NCBI GenBank assembly: GCA_003514385.1
Contig: DOQR01000006.1
Span: forward strand, 230,189-294,188
DNA from: Oscillospiraceae bacterium
Lineage (GTDB): Bacteria > Bacillota > Clostridia > Oscillospirales > Acutalibacteraceae
DNA length: 64,000 nucleotides
Direction of reading: 5' to 3'
Below the pieces are notes generated by a model. It saw nothing but the letters and a program-made list of their open reading frames with translations. It searched no databases and was not told the DNA's origin. Below, one piece after another: positions 52,975-60,692 of the stretch. Both the position numbers and the translations under genes were made by a program. The first letter of the stretch is position 1; each line of letters starts with the position of its first letter.

Positions 52975-53982
52975 ATGGTCAACAAATCAACATTCGGTCA
53001 GTTTTTGCGTCAAAAGCGAAACGAAAAGGGGATGACCCAAAAGGAGCTCGCCGAAAAACTTTTTCTCAGCGAATCCGCAATATCAAAATGGGAGAAGGGC
53101 AAAAGCTATCCCGACATAACAATGATACCCGATATCTGTTCGGTGCTCGATATTTCGGAGCATGAGCTGATAAGCGGCGCGAACGACACGGAGTATCACG
53201 AGATGAAACGTGACGCGCGCATATTCAGGAAGCTGACCGGGACATTCTTCTGGGGCTTCACGGGCGCGTATGCACTGGCGCTTATTATATGTTTCATATG
53301 CGACCTCGCGGTGAATCACAGATTCACTTTCTTCCCCGTGGTTTTCGGCAGTCTGTTGACGGCGTTTTCGTTCGTCCCGACATTCACGCGCTTTACCGAA
53401 AAGCATAAGCTCGCGGTATTTTCCGGCTCGACCTATCTCTCGCTCGTCCTGCTCTTTGTCATCTGCTGCGCAAAATACGGGCAGAATTGGTTCGGCGCCG
53501 CCGCACTCGGCACTCTGCTCGGATATATCGCGGTGTTCGCGCCGTTTTTACTCAGGCGCTATATGCCCGCAAGGGGACGCAGATTTATTCCCGCCGTATA
53601 CTTTTTGCTGTTCTTCGCCTGCCTCGCCCTGCTCATTTGGGCGGTAAGAATAACTGCGGTGTTCAATCTTTCGGGCGCTCTGCTCATTGTGCTCTATTCA
53701 TTTATTCCGTTCGCGGTGACTGCCGTCATGCATATTATCTGCAAGCACCCGCTGATAAACGCCTCGGTCGATGTCCTCGCGTTCGGCTCGGTTATATATG
53801 CCCTGCCTGAATTTTTAACGCTTCTGTTCGGCAGCGCGGAGGGCGCAAGCTACGCCGTGAACTTTGCCGACTGGGCGCATTTCGCAAACGGCAATGTATA
53901 TCTGCTCATTTTAATATCCACGCTCGCGGTTTCAGTATCATTGCTCGCGGCAGGTATCGCAAAACTGCGCCGCACGCGTTGA
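52975..53982 (+). CDS. XRE-family regulator with seven or so membrane helices
   Basis: The 335-aa protein starts with an HTH_3 domain (GQFLRQKRNEKGMTQKELAE, then KLFLSESAISKWEKGKSYPD) and continues with about seven hydrophobic segments (from residue 85 to the end). It resembles the regulator at 2863-3540 in design but is longer and has a standard start. GGAGGTGATCGAA precedes the ATG; a GTG inside that ribosome site is not the start. The membrane half may sense an envelope signal; the ligand and targets are not known. The neighbouring YczE-like gene is a candidate partner. Confidence 0.88.
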   Translation: MVNKSTFGQFLRQKRNEKGMTQKELAEKLFLSESAISKWEKGKSYPDITMIPDICSVLDISEHELISGANDTEYHEMKRDARIFRKLTGTFFWGFTGAYALALIICFICDLAVNHRFTFFPVVFGSLLTAFSFVPTFTRFTEKHKLAVFSGSTYLSLVLLFVICCAKYGQNWFGAAALGTLLGYIAVFAPFLLRRYMPARGRRFIPAVYFLLFFACLALLIWAVRITAVFNLSGALLIVLYSFIPFAVTAVMHIICKHPLINASVDVLAFGSVIYALPEFLTLLFGSAEGASYAVNFADWAHFANGNVYLLILISTLAVSVSLLAAGIAKLRRTR

Positions 53983-54007
53983 CACATGGCAGATTATGTA
54001 ATATAAT
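53979..54007 (+). promoter_or_regulatory. Consensus promoter of the YczE-like gene
   Basis: TTGACA, exactly 17 nt, TATAAT: a perfect sigma-A match, overlapping the stop codon of the upstream gene. Confidence 0.9.
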
Positions 54008-54054
54008 ATACCAAAATCGTGTGGATTTTTCCGAACCTGACGGGTTTATTTTTC

Positions 54055-54085
54055 GCCATGCACCTTTTCGGTGCGTGGCTTTTTT
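54055..54085 (+). terminator. Intrinsic terminator inside the YczE-like gene leader
   Basis: GCCATGCACC-TTTTC-GGTGCGTGGC (one G-T pair) followed by TTTTTT. It lies about 40 nt after the expected transcript start and 19 nt before the start codon, so it could end the XRE transcript, attenuate this gene, or both. Confidence 0.85.
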
Positions 54086-54104
54086 GATGAAAAGAGGGGT
54101 TATT

Positions 54105-54812
54105 TTGCAAAACAGGAAGCTGAAAATTCCGAGCGAGGTCGTTTATATCCTCGCCGTCGCGCTGCTCTCGCTCGCGGTCGCAATGCTCACGGCGGCAAAC
54201 TTCGGCGTGTCGATGATAGTCGCGCCGGCATATCTTCTGAGCCTGAAAGTCGGAATTCTCACATTCGGCCAGGCGGAATATGTCATTCAGGCGGGGCTGT
54301 TTATTATCTTCTGCATCGTCATGCGCGGATTCAGGGCGGTGTATCTCTCGTCGTTCGTGACCTGCCTTATCTACGGCGCGGCGCTCGATCTCTGGAGGTG
54401 CATCCCGTTCTTTAATCCTAATGTCACCACGCCCGGGAGCATGTCCATGCCGATAAGAATACTTCTTTTTATCTTCGGCGTGCTGCTGACCTCGTTCTCG
54501 GTCGCGATGTTTTACAAAACCTATCTCTATCCGCAGGTCTACGACTTTTTCGTCAAGGGCGTCAGCGGAAAGTTCGGCATAAAGCTGTCGCGATTCAAGA
54601 CCTGCTTCGATTTATCCTGCCTCGCGGTGGCGGCGATAATGTCGCTCGCGTTTTTCAGGCGCTTTGAGGGCATCGGCTGGGGCACGCTCGTTATCGCCTC
54701 GATAAACGGTACGATAATCGGCTTTTTCTGCCGCCTGTTTGATAAATATTTCGACTTCCCGCCGCTGTTCAAAAAATTCGCCGCTCATTTTGAGCTCGAC
54801 AAAAAGCAGTGA
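54105..54812 (+). CDS. YczE/DUF6198-like integral membrane protein
   Basis: The 235-aa protein has five to six hydrophobic segments (VVYILAVALLSLAVAMLTAA, AEYVIQAGLFIIFCIVMRGF, RILLFIFGVLLTSFSVAMFY and others) and conserved small-residue motifs near NFGVSMIVAPAYLLS, matching YczE/YyaS/YitT-like proteins of unknown function. The likely start is TTG at 54105, with AGAGGGG 5 nt upstream. An ATG at 54087 has no ribosome site because the terminator T-run lies before it. It is expressed from a consensus promoter with a terminator in the leader. Confidence 0.82.
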   Translation: MQNRKLKIPSEVVYILAVALLSLAVAMLTAANFGVSMIVAPAYLLSLKVGILTFGQAEYVIQAGLFIIFCIVMRGFRAVYLSSFVTCLIYGAALDLWRCIPFFNPNVTTPGSMSMPIRILLFIFGVLLTSFSVAMFYKTYLYPQVYDFFVKGVSGKFGIKLSRFKTCFDLSCLAVAAIMSLAFFRRFEGIGWGTLVIASINGTIIGFFCRLFDKYFDFPPLFKKFAAHFELDKKQ

Positions 54813-54864
54813 CATATTTTCCCGCAGGGGAGTTTTCTTCACAAAAAAGCTTGATTTTTACCCC

Positions 54865-54895
54865 TTGACTGCACGCCCCGCAGAGTGCATTATAT
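54865..54895 (+). promoter_or_regulatory. Promoter of the aldo/keto reductase with dyad in a 19-nt spacer
   Basis: TTGACT, 19-nt spacer, TTATAT. The spacer region has TGCAC-N10-GTGCA. An over-long spacer with a centred dyad is the layout used by MerR-family activators. Confidence 0.55.
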
Positions 54896-54935
54896 ATTTG
54901 ACGAGATAAAATTAATTCACGGGAGGAGACATAAA

Positions 54936-56060
54936 ATGAGCACATTCCCCGATGTAAAGAAAAATTTCGGCTTCGGCTGCATGAGACTGCCCATGGACGG
55001 CGAAAAAGTAGATTACGCCGAATTCACAAAGATGGTTGACGAGTTCATGGCACAGGGCTTCAACTATTTCGACACCGCACGCGTCTACATCGGCGGTCAG
55101 GGCGAGACGGCGATACGCGACTGCGTCGTAAAGCGCTATCCCCGCGACAGCTTCATTCTCACCGACAAGCTCTCCGATTCGCTGTTTAACAGCGAGGACG
55201 AGATACGCCCGCTGTTTGAAAAGCAGCTCGAGAGCTGCGGAGTGGACTACTTCGACTTCTACCTCCTGCACTCGCAGACGAAGTCGACATTTGAAAAATA
55301 CAAGAAGCTGCACGCCTATGAGCACGCGTTCGAGCTGAAAAAAGAGGGCAAGGTAAAGCACGTCGGCTTCTCGTTCCACGACACCGCCGACGTACTCGAC
55401 GAGATGCTTAACGAATACCCGGAGATTGAGGTGGTTCAGATCCAGCTCAACTACATCGACTTCGACGATCCCGCCGTTCAGGCGCGCCTGTGCTACGAGG
55501 TCTGCCGCAAGCACAACAAGCCCGTAATAGTCATGGAGCCTGTCAAGGGCGGAAAACTCGCCGACATTCCCGAGCAGGGCAAGGCTATATTCGACGCTCT
55601 TCACGGCGGCAGCCCGGCGAGCTACGCGATACGTTACGCAGCGGATTTCGACGGCGTATTCATGGTGCTCTCCGGCATGAGCAGCTTAGAGCAGATGAAC
55701 GACAACCTGTCGTTTATGAAGGACTTTAAGCCCCTGAGCCACGAGGAGAGACGGGCGATAGCGGAGGTCTGCGACGTCATACGCGCGACCCACACCATCC
55801 CCTGCACCGCGTGCCGCTACTGCACGGACGGCTGCCCGAAGCACATTCTCATCCCCGACCTGTTCTCGTGCATGAACGCAAAGCAGCTCTGCCGCGACTG
55901 GAACTCGGACTGCTACTATGAGGTCTACACCGAGAATCACGGCAAAGCGTCGGACTGCATCGGCTGCGGAAAGTGCGAGCACTCGTGCCCTCAGCACCTG
56001 CCCATACGCGAGCTGCTCAGGGAGGTTGCAAAAACCTTTGAGAGCGAAGAGGCAGAATAA
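54936..56060 (+). CDS. Aldo/keto reductase with C-terminal 4Fe-4S domain
   Basis: The 374-aa protein has an aldo/keto reductase barrel: GFGCMRLPMDGE, DTARVY with the catalytic Asp and Tyr region, LTDKLSD, DYFDFYLLH and KVKHVGFSFHD. A C-terminal domain carries two cysteine clusters, CTACRYCTDGCPKHI and CIGCGKCEHSCPQHLPI, for [4Fe-4S] centres. Such fused reductases are common in anaerobic Clostridia and are thought to couple ferredoxin-like electron transfer to carbonyl reduction; the substrate is unknown. The ATG at 54936 follows GGGAGGAGACATAAA. Confidence 0.94.
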   Translation: MSTFPDVKKNFGFGCMRLPMDGEKVDYAEFTKMVDEFMAQGFNYFDTARVYIGGQGETAIRDCVVKRYPRDSFILTDKLSDSLFNSEDEIRPLFEKQLESCGVDYFDFYLLHSQTKSTFEKYKKLHAYEHAFELKKEGKVKHVGFSFHDTADVLDEMLNEYPEIEVVQIQLNYIDFDDPAVQARLCYEVCRKHNKPVIVMEPVKGGKLADIPEQGKAIFDALHGGSPASYAIRYAADFDGVFMVLSGMSSLEQMNDNLSFMKDFKPLSHEERRAIAEVCDVIRATHTIPCTACRYCTDGCPKHILIPDLFSCMNAKQLCRDWNSDCYYEVYTENHGKASDCIGCGKCEHSCPQHLPIRELLREVAKTFESEEAE

Positions 56061-56082
56061 GTTTTCGCTCAGAAGAGAATAT

Positions 56083-56122
56083 AAAAACCGACCGCTTCGG
56101 TTTCCCATCGCGGTCGGTTTTT
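56083..56122 (+). terminator. Terminator of the aldo/keto reductase gene
   Basis: AAAACCGACCGC pairs with GCGGTCGGTTTT, then TTG; 23 nt past the stop. Confidence 0.9.
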
Positions 56123-56248
56123 GTAATTTTATTGAAATAGGCAATCCGACAAAATTGAATTTATCTCTGCATTCGCAGATCTCGTGGGTGTTTTTGTTCT
56201 TGTCTTGGGGTTTACCTGCAATAGATGTCAATCGCCTTTGCCGCGAAC

Positions 56249-56387
56249 GAGGCTGTGCCCTCGCCACCGTCAGCTCTTCAAGCAGAGCGCCGAGCTGCAT
56301 GATAAACGCAACTTCGCCCGCAGCAAAAATCTCGCCGATGCAGATAGACGCTATGAGCGCCATTGAGACGAGCACATCCGCCGCCGT
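56249..56387 (-). pseudogene. Fragment of a heavy-metal P1B-type ATPase
   Basis: On the minus strand one frame reads ADVLVSMALIASICIGEIFA, then AGEVAFIMQLGALLEELTVA, a highly typical stretch from the first membrane helices and the start of the actuator region of Cd/Zn/Co P1B ATPases. Nothing else of that ATPase is present. Its upstream edge meets the truncated GNAT frame near 56390. Its downstream edge runs into CTGTGCCCTCGCCAC (56253-56267), a 15-mer shared with the repeat at 40954. It looks like debris joined by recombination. Confidence 0.8.
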
Positions 56388-56394
56388 CTTTGAG

Positions 56395-56607
56395 CTCGAC
56401 TGCGTATAGCCCTACGCCCTCTTCGCGGTAGCGGCGCAGCTGATTATCGAGCCATGCCTGCACTTCGCCGTCCGAAAAAGCGCCTTCGTAGGTGTACATT
56501 GTTTTTTCGTCCTGCAATATTCCGCACAGATTGAAATAATCATTCCGATTGAATTTTCTCAGCACGAGCCTATCGGTTTGAGCAAAAATTTCTTTATTCA
56601 TCTGCAT
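56395..56607 (-). pseudogene. N-terminal fragment of a GNAT acetyltransferase
   Basis: About 70 residues match the start of a RimJ/RimL-type GNAT: MNKEIFAQTDRLVLRKFNRN, DYFNLCGILQDEKTMYTYEG, EGVGLYAVELKDGG. The frame then continues as unrelated sequence to a stop at 56278, and the acetyl-CoA site (RxxGxG) is missing. The break is where the P1B ATPase fragment begins. The start overlaps the 3' end of the DtxR gene by 14 nt, so it was once part of that operon. Confidence 0.75.
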
Positions 56608-56974
56608 TTTTCATGTTCCTGCGGACGTGTTCTTTTATCGCCGAAAACGACTCGTCGCTGATGTCGTGCTCCATTTTGCACGCATCTTCGGCGGCAGTCT
56701 TTTCGTCAACGCCGAGACGGACGAGGAACTTCGAGAGCAGGGTGTGGCGCTCATATATTTTCTTTGCCACATCGAGCCCCGATTCGGTGAGGGTCAGATA
56801 CCCGTCCTTGTCCATGAGAAGATAGCCGCCCTGTTTGAGAAGTCCGACAGCGCGGCTGACGCTCGGCTTTGAAAATCCCATATATTCGGCGACATCGAGC
56901 GAGCGCACAACGCCGTTTTTTGAAAGCACATAGACGGTTTCGAGATACATTTCGCCCGATTCCTGAAGATGCAT
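56594..56974 (-). CDS. DtxR-family iron-dependent repressor
   Basis: The 126-aa protein has the N-terminal winged helix (YLETVYVLSKNGVVRSLDVA, EYMGFSKPSVSRAVGLLKQG) and a dimerisation/metal domain (RHTLLSKFLVRLGVDEKTAA, EDACKMEHDISDESF). The late Glu, Cys, Glu and His residues are those that bind Fe or Mn in DtxR/MntR proteins. The C-terminal SH3-like domain is absent, so it is the short form. It is transcribed away from feoA, and three near-identical TTAGC-N4-GCTAA sites lie between them. It is the likely repressor of the feo operon and of itself under iron excess. Confidence 0.93.
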   Translation of the reverse strand: MHLQESGEMYLETVYVLSKNGVVRSLDVAEYMGFSKPSVSRAVGLLKQGGYLLMDKDGYLTLTESGLDVAKKIYERHTLLSKFLVRLGVDEKTAAEDACKMEHDISDESFSAIKEHVRRNMKNADE

Positions 56975-57087
56975 ATCTGTTCCTCCCTTTTAGGTGTGTA
57001 TATTGTTATATATTAAAGGTATGATATCACTTCACTTAGGAAAAATCAAGGGCGGGAAGATATGTATGAAATGTCCAAAGCAGGCGG

Positions 57088-57101
57088 TTAGCATAAGCTA
57101 A
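57088..57101. promoter_or_regulatory. DtxR-type operator 1
   Basis: TTAGC-ATAA-GCTAA, preceded by GG and followed by T. Nearest to the dtxR gene (about 115 bp upstream of its start), suggesting autoregulation. Confidence 0.8.
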
Positions 57102-57157
57102 TCATTTGTGGATGTCGCCGAAATTGCGTTTTACGGCAAAAAATTGAAAAAAGCCTA

Positions 57158-57186
57158 TTGACAGGGAACAACTATAGGAGTACCAT
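57158..57186 (+). promoter_or_regulatory. Promoter of the feo operon
   Basis: TTGACA, 17-nt spacer, TACCAT. The expected transcript start falls near 57193, next to operator 2. Confidence 0.65.
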
Positions 57187-57195
57187 ATATCACGG

Positions 57196-57209
57196 TTAGC
57201 GGGTGCTAA
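57196..57209. promoter_or_regulatory. DtxR-type operator 2
   Basis: TTAGC-GGGT-GCTAA, GG before and T after, at the predicted feo transcript start. Confidence 0.85.
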
Positions 57210-57229
57210 TCAATTTTAAAGCCCCAAGG

Positions 57230-57243
57230 TTAGCGTATGCTAA
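57230..57243. promoter_or_regulatory. DtxR-type operator 3
   Basis: TTAGC-GTAT-GCTAA, GG before and T after, 34 bp downstream of operator 2. Confidence 0.85.
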
Positions 57244-57277
57244 TTCCAGAAATACAAAAGAGGAAGAGGGACTCAAT

Positions 57278-57490
57278 ATGATGCCTTTGATGTTCGCACA
57301 GGTCGGCGAAGAGAATATCATCAAGAAGATAGGCGGCAGCCCGGAAGTAAAACAGCATCTCGAAAATCTCGGATTTGTCGTCGGCGGCACTGTAAAGGTA
57401 GTCAACGCCCTGGGCGGAAATGTTATAGTCAACGTCAAGGAGTCGCGCGTTGCCATCAGCGAAGAGATGGCGAAGAAAATCATGATATGA
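57278..57490 (+). CDS. feoA: FeoA-like protein (first copy)
   Basis: The 70-aa SH3-fold protein reads MMPLMFAQVGEENIIKKIGG, then SPEVKQHLENLGFVVGGTVK and a closing strand with NVKESRVAISEEMAKKI. FeoA proteins assist the ferrous iron permease FeoB. The open frame starts at 57203, but AGAGGGACTCAAT precedes the ATG at 57278. It is controlled by the operators at 57196 and 57230. A second FeoA follows after 62 nt, and the two are clearly different in sequence. Confidence 0.92.
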   Translation: MMPLMFAQVGEENIIKKIGGSPEVKQHLENLGFVVGGTVKVVNALGGNVIVNVKESRVAISEEMAKKIMI

Positions 57491-57552
57491 CGGCGCTGCG
57501 GCGCAGTACATATACCAAATGAATAAAATTGCACAAAAGGAGGATATAAGCA

Positions 57553-57774
57553 ATGAAAACTCTCAGGCAGGCTAAGATCGGCGAAACGGTCAAGGTAGTC
57601 AAGCTCCACGGAGAGGGCGCAACAAAGCGCCGCATCATGGACATGGGACTGACCAAGGGCGTGGAGGTCTATATCCGTAAGGTCGCGCCTCTCGGCGATC
57701 CGGTCGAGATCACGGTGCGCGGCTATGAGCTCTCGCTCAGAAAGGCCGACGCGGACATGATCGAGGTCGAATAA
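57553..57774 (+). CDS. feoA: FeoA-like protein (second copy)
   Basis: The 73-aa protein has the more classical FeoA sequence: MKTLRQAKIGETVKVVKLHG, EGATKRRIMDMGLTKGVEVY, APLGDPVEITVRGYELSLRK and the final DADMIEVE. A strong AAAAGGAGGATATAAGCA ribosome site precedes it. Tandem FeoA genes before FeoB are common in Clostridia. It lies 50 nt upstream of feoB. Confidence 0.95.
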   Translation: MKTLRQAKIGETVKVVKLHGEGATKRRIMDMGLTKGVEVYIRKVAPLGDPVEITVRGYELSLRKADADMIEVE

Positions 57775-57824
57775 GACCCCGCGCAGAAAAGCTGATATAA
57801 TTTCAAGAAAGAGAGGCTATCAAA

Positions 57825-60338
57825 ATGGATTTACGCATTGCTCTTGCGGGTAACCCCAACAGCGGTAAAACCACATTGTTCAACGCTCTCACCGGTTCGA
57901 ACCAGTTCGTCGGTAACTGGCCGGGCGTTACGGTTGAGAAAAAAGAAGGAAAACTCAAAAAGCATGACGGCGTTATCATCACCGACCTTCCCGGTATCTA
58001 CTCGCTCTCGCCCTACACCCTTGAGGAAGTCGTCGCGAGAAACTATCTTATCGATGAGCGCCCCGACGCTATACTTAACATAATCGACGGTACGAACCTC
58101 GAAAGAAACCTCTATCTCACCACCCAGCTGACCGAGCTCGGCATCCCCGTTGTTATCGCCATCAACATGATGGACGTCGTCAAGAAGAACGGCGACAAGA
58201 TAAACGTTGATGAGCTCTCCCGCCAGCTCGGCTGCAAGATAGTTGAGATCTCCGCCCTTAAAGGTGACGGAGTCATGGACGCTGCCGAGGCTGCCATCGA
58301 GGCTGCAAAGAGCACCAAGACCGTTCCGATGCATACATTTGAAGGCTCCGTCGAGCACGCTCTCGCGCACATTGAAGAGGCCGCCGTCCACGGACTCCCC
58401 GAGGAGCAGCAGAGATGGTACGCTATCAAAATCTTCGAGCGCGACGACAAGGTTCTTGCAAAGCTCAATCTCGACAAGGCGACCCTTGAGCACATCGAGG
58501 GCGACATTCAGGCAGTTGAGAAAGAGATGGATGACGACGCAGAGTCCATCATCACGAATGAGAGATATATCTATATCGCATCTATCATAAAAGCCTGCTA
58601 CAAAAAGAAAAACGTCGGTCAGCTCTCGACCTCCGACAAGATCGATAAGGTCGTCACAAACCGCTGGCTCGGACTTCCGATATTTGCAGTTATCATGTTC
58701 CTCGTCTACTACATCTCCATGGTCACTGTCGGCTCGTTCGCGACCGACTGGATGAACGACGGAGTGTTCGGCGACGGCTGGCACCTGCTCGGCATCGGCT
58801 CGAAGGCCTATTCGACCGACGCTGACGACTACACCGCCGCTACCGAGGCTGTCAGAGCATTCACCGGCATTGATTTCGGCGCAGAAGATTTCGACGCCGA
58901 CAAGGCTCTCGCCGAGATGAAAGCCTATCAGCCCACAGCGGACACCGCAACGGTTGATGTTGAGGATGAAGAGACCCTCGCCGTCAACGCCATGACCGCT
59001 TATTATTCGGCAATCCCCGCAAACCTCTCCAAGGCTGACAAAGAAGCAACAGTAGGCATGACCTATGTTGACGCTGTCAAGTACCTTGAAGAGAAGGGCT
59101 TCGACGAGCCCGATCCCGCCGCTTACGGCGTGTGGGTACCCGGCATCCCGGTTCTCGTCGGCGAAGGACTTGAAAAAGTCGGCGCGGCCGACTGGCTCAG
59201 CGGTCTCATCAACGACGGCATCGTAGCCGGCGTCGGCGCTGTCCTCGGCTTCGTTCCCCAGATGCTCGTCCTGTTCCTGCTCCTCGCATTCCTTGAGGCG
59301 TGCGGCTACATGGCTCGTATCGCATTCGTCCTTGACCGTATATTCCGCAAGTTCGGTCTCTCCGGCAAATCCTTCATACCGATGCTTATCGGCACCGGCT
59401 GCGGCGTTCCCGGAATCATGGCTTCGCGTACAATTGAAAATGAGCGCGACCGCCGTATGACCATAATGACAACAACTTTCATCCCCTGCGGCGCTAAGGT
59501 ACCGTTCATCGCCATGATCGCAGGCGCGCTCTTCGGCGGCTCCGCTCTGGTATCGACCTCCGCTTACTTCATCGGCATGGCGGCTATCATCTGCTCGGGC
59601 ATCATGCTCAAGAAGACAAAGATGTTCTCCGGTGATCCTGCTCCGTTCGTTATGGAGCTTCCCGCCTATCACTGGCCGACCCTCAAGAACGTCCTCCGCT
59701 CCATGTGGGAGCGCGGCTGGTCCTTCATCAAGAAGGCCGGAACGATCATCCTTCTTTCAACTATCGTTGTCTGGTTCACCTCTTACTTCGGCTTCGTAGA
59801 CGGCCACTTCGGAATGCTTGCAGAGGATCAGCTTGATCAGTCCCTGCTCGCAAAGGTCGGCTCGGCTATCGCCTGGATCTTCGTTCCGCTCGGCTGGGGC
59901 AACTGGCAGGCTACCGTCGCTTCGATCACCGGACTTGTCGCAAAGGAGAACATCGTCGGTACGATGGGCATCCTCTACGGCGCAGAGGGCAACGTTTATG
60001 CAACCCTTGCAAAGGCGTTCACCGGCATAACCGCTTATTCGTTCCTCGTCTTCAACCTTCTGTGCGCTCCCTGCTTCGCAGCTATCGGCGCTATCAAGCG
60101 TGAGATGAACAGCGCAAAGTGGACCTGGTTCGCAATCGGCTATCAGTGCGGCTTCGCCTATGTTATCTCCCTTATGATAAATCAGTTCGGCAACCTCTTC
60201 ACCGGCAACATCCACGGCGCAGTTGATATCGTAAGCCTTGTGTTCGCGTTCATCTTCCTCGCCCTGATAATCTTCATGCTCGTGCGTCCTTACAAGGAAG
60301 CTACGAAGCTGACCTCCGATGTAAAGGTTACGAAATAA
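57825..60338 (+). CDS. feoB: Ferrous iron transport GTPase FeoB
   Basis: The 837-aa permease has an N-terminal G domain: GNPNSGKTT (9-17), DLPGIYSL, NMMD and SALKGDGV. The GDI helices and the membrane domain follow, with Gly-rich gates PMLIGTGCGVPGIMASRTIE and LVAKENIVGTMGIL. It imports Fe(II). After the first membrane helix an acidic extracytoplasmic insertion of roughly 100-120 residues is present (from WMNDGVFGDGWHLLGIGSKA to VWVPGIPVLV). It is Ala/Asp/Glu-rich and absent from E. coli FeoB. It is the main gene of the iron operon, under DtxR control. Confidence 0.97.
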   Translation: MDLRIALAGNPNSGKTTLFNALTGSNQFVGNWPGVTVEKKEGKLKKHDGVIITDLPGIYSLSPYTLEEVVARNYLIDERPDAILNIIDGTNLERNLYLTTQLTELGIPVVIAINMMDVVKKNGDKINVDELSRQLGCKIVEISALKGDGVMDAAEAAIEAAKSTKTVPMHTFEGSVEHALAHIEEAAVHGLPEEQQRWYAIKIFERDDKVLAKLNLDKATLEHIEGDIQAVEKEMDDDAESIITNERYIYIASIIKACYKKKNVGQLSTSDKIDKVVTNRWLGLPIFAVIMFLVYYISMVTVGSFATDWMNDGVFGDGWHLLGIGSKAYSTDADDYTAATEAVRAFTGIDFGAEDFDADKALAEMKAYQPTADTATVDVEDEETLAVNAMTAYYSAIPANLSKADKEATVGMTYVDAVKYLEEKGFDEPDPAAYGVWVPGIPVLVGEGLEKVGAADWLSGLINDGIVAGVGAVLGFVPQMLVLFLLLAFLEACGYMARIAFVLDRIFRKFGLSGKSFIPMLIGTGCGVPGIMASRTIENERDRRMTIMTTTFIPCGAKVPFIAMIAGALFGGSALVSTSAYFIGMAAIICSGIMLKKTKMFSGDPAPFVMELPAYHWPTLKNVLRSMWERGWSFIKKAGTIILLSTIVVWFTSYFGFVDGHFGMLAEDQLDQSLLAKVGSAIAWIFVPLGWGNWQATVASITGLVAKENIVGTMGILYGAEGNVYATLAKAFTGITAYSFLVFNLLCAPCFAAIGAIKREMNSAKWTWFAIGYQCGFAYVISLMINQFGNLFTGNIHGAVDIVSLVFAFIFLALIIFMLVRPYKEATKLTSDVKVTK

Positions 60339-60372
60339 AGCAAAACACAATCTGTGAAAGGAGTCTTTTCAA

Positions 60373-60570
60373 ATGCTCGCGTGGTTATCAAAGAATATTG
60401 CAACCATTATAATATGCCTTGTGCTTGCCGTTATCGTGGCGCTGATAATATTCAGCCTCGTAAAAAATAAGAAAAAAGGCAAATCCTCCTGCGGCTGCAA
60501 CTGTGCCCACTGTGCTATGGCAGGCTCCTGCCACAGCGCGAATCAGCAAAAGGGCAAAAAACGCAGCTGA
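60373..60570 (+). CDS. FeoB-associated Cys-rich membrane protein
   Basis: The 65-aa protein has one membrane helix (IATIIICLVLAVIVALIIFS), a Lys-rich junction (VKNKKKGKSS) and a cytosolic cluster CGCNCAHCAMAGSCHS. This matches the FeoB_associated family (PF12669), a FeoC-like small partner found after feoB in Firmicutes. The cysteines may bind iron or an Fe-S centre. GAAAGGAGTCTTTTCAA precedes the ATG. It is the last gene of the feo operon. Confidence 0.92.
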   Translation: MLAWLSKNIATIIICLVLAVIVALIIFSLVKNKKKGKSSCGCNCAHCAMAGSCHSANQQKGKKRS

Positions 60571-60590
60571 TAAGCACAACAGAACAGAAA

Positions 60591-60619
60591 AAAGGACGCA
60601 GTGCAAACTGCGTCCTTTT
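60591..60619 (+). terminator. Terminator of the feo operon
   Basis: AAAGGACGCAG pairs with CTGCGTCCTTTT around TGCAAA, 21 nt past the stop. Confidence 0.92.
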
Positions 60620-60692
60620 GGCATATTCCGGTGGATTTTTCCGCGCTTTGCTGATATAATCAAAGAAACCGCTCATATCGGAGGTGCGTAGA

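Noticed and set aside
55686..56375. 229-aa minus frame starting in the P1B ATPase fragment
   Set aside because: Only its first 45 residues are ATPase-like; the rest runs through a repeat and antisense to the aldo/keto reductase gene.
57831..59672. 613-aa open frame on the minus strand
   Set aside because: Complement of feoB; no independent evidence.
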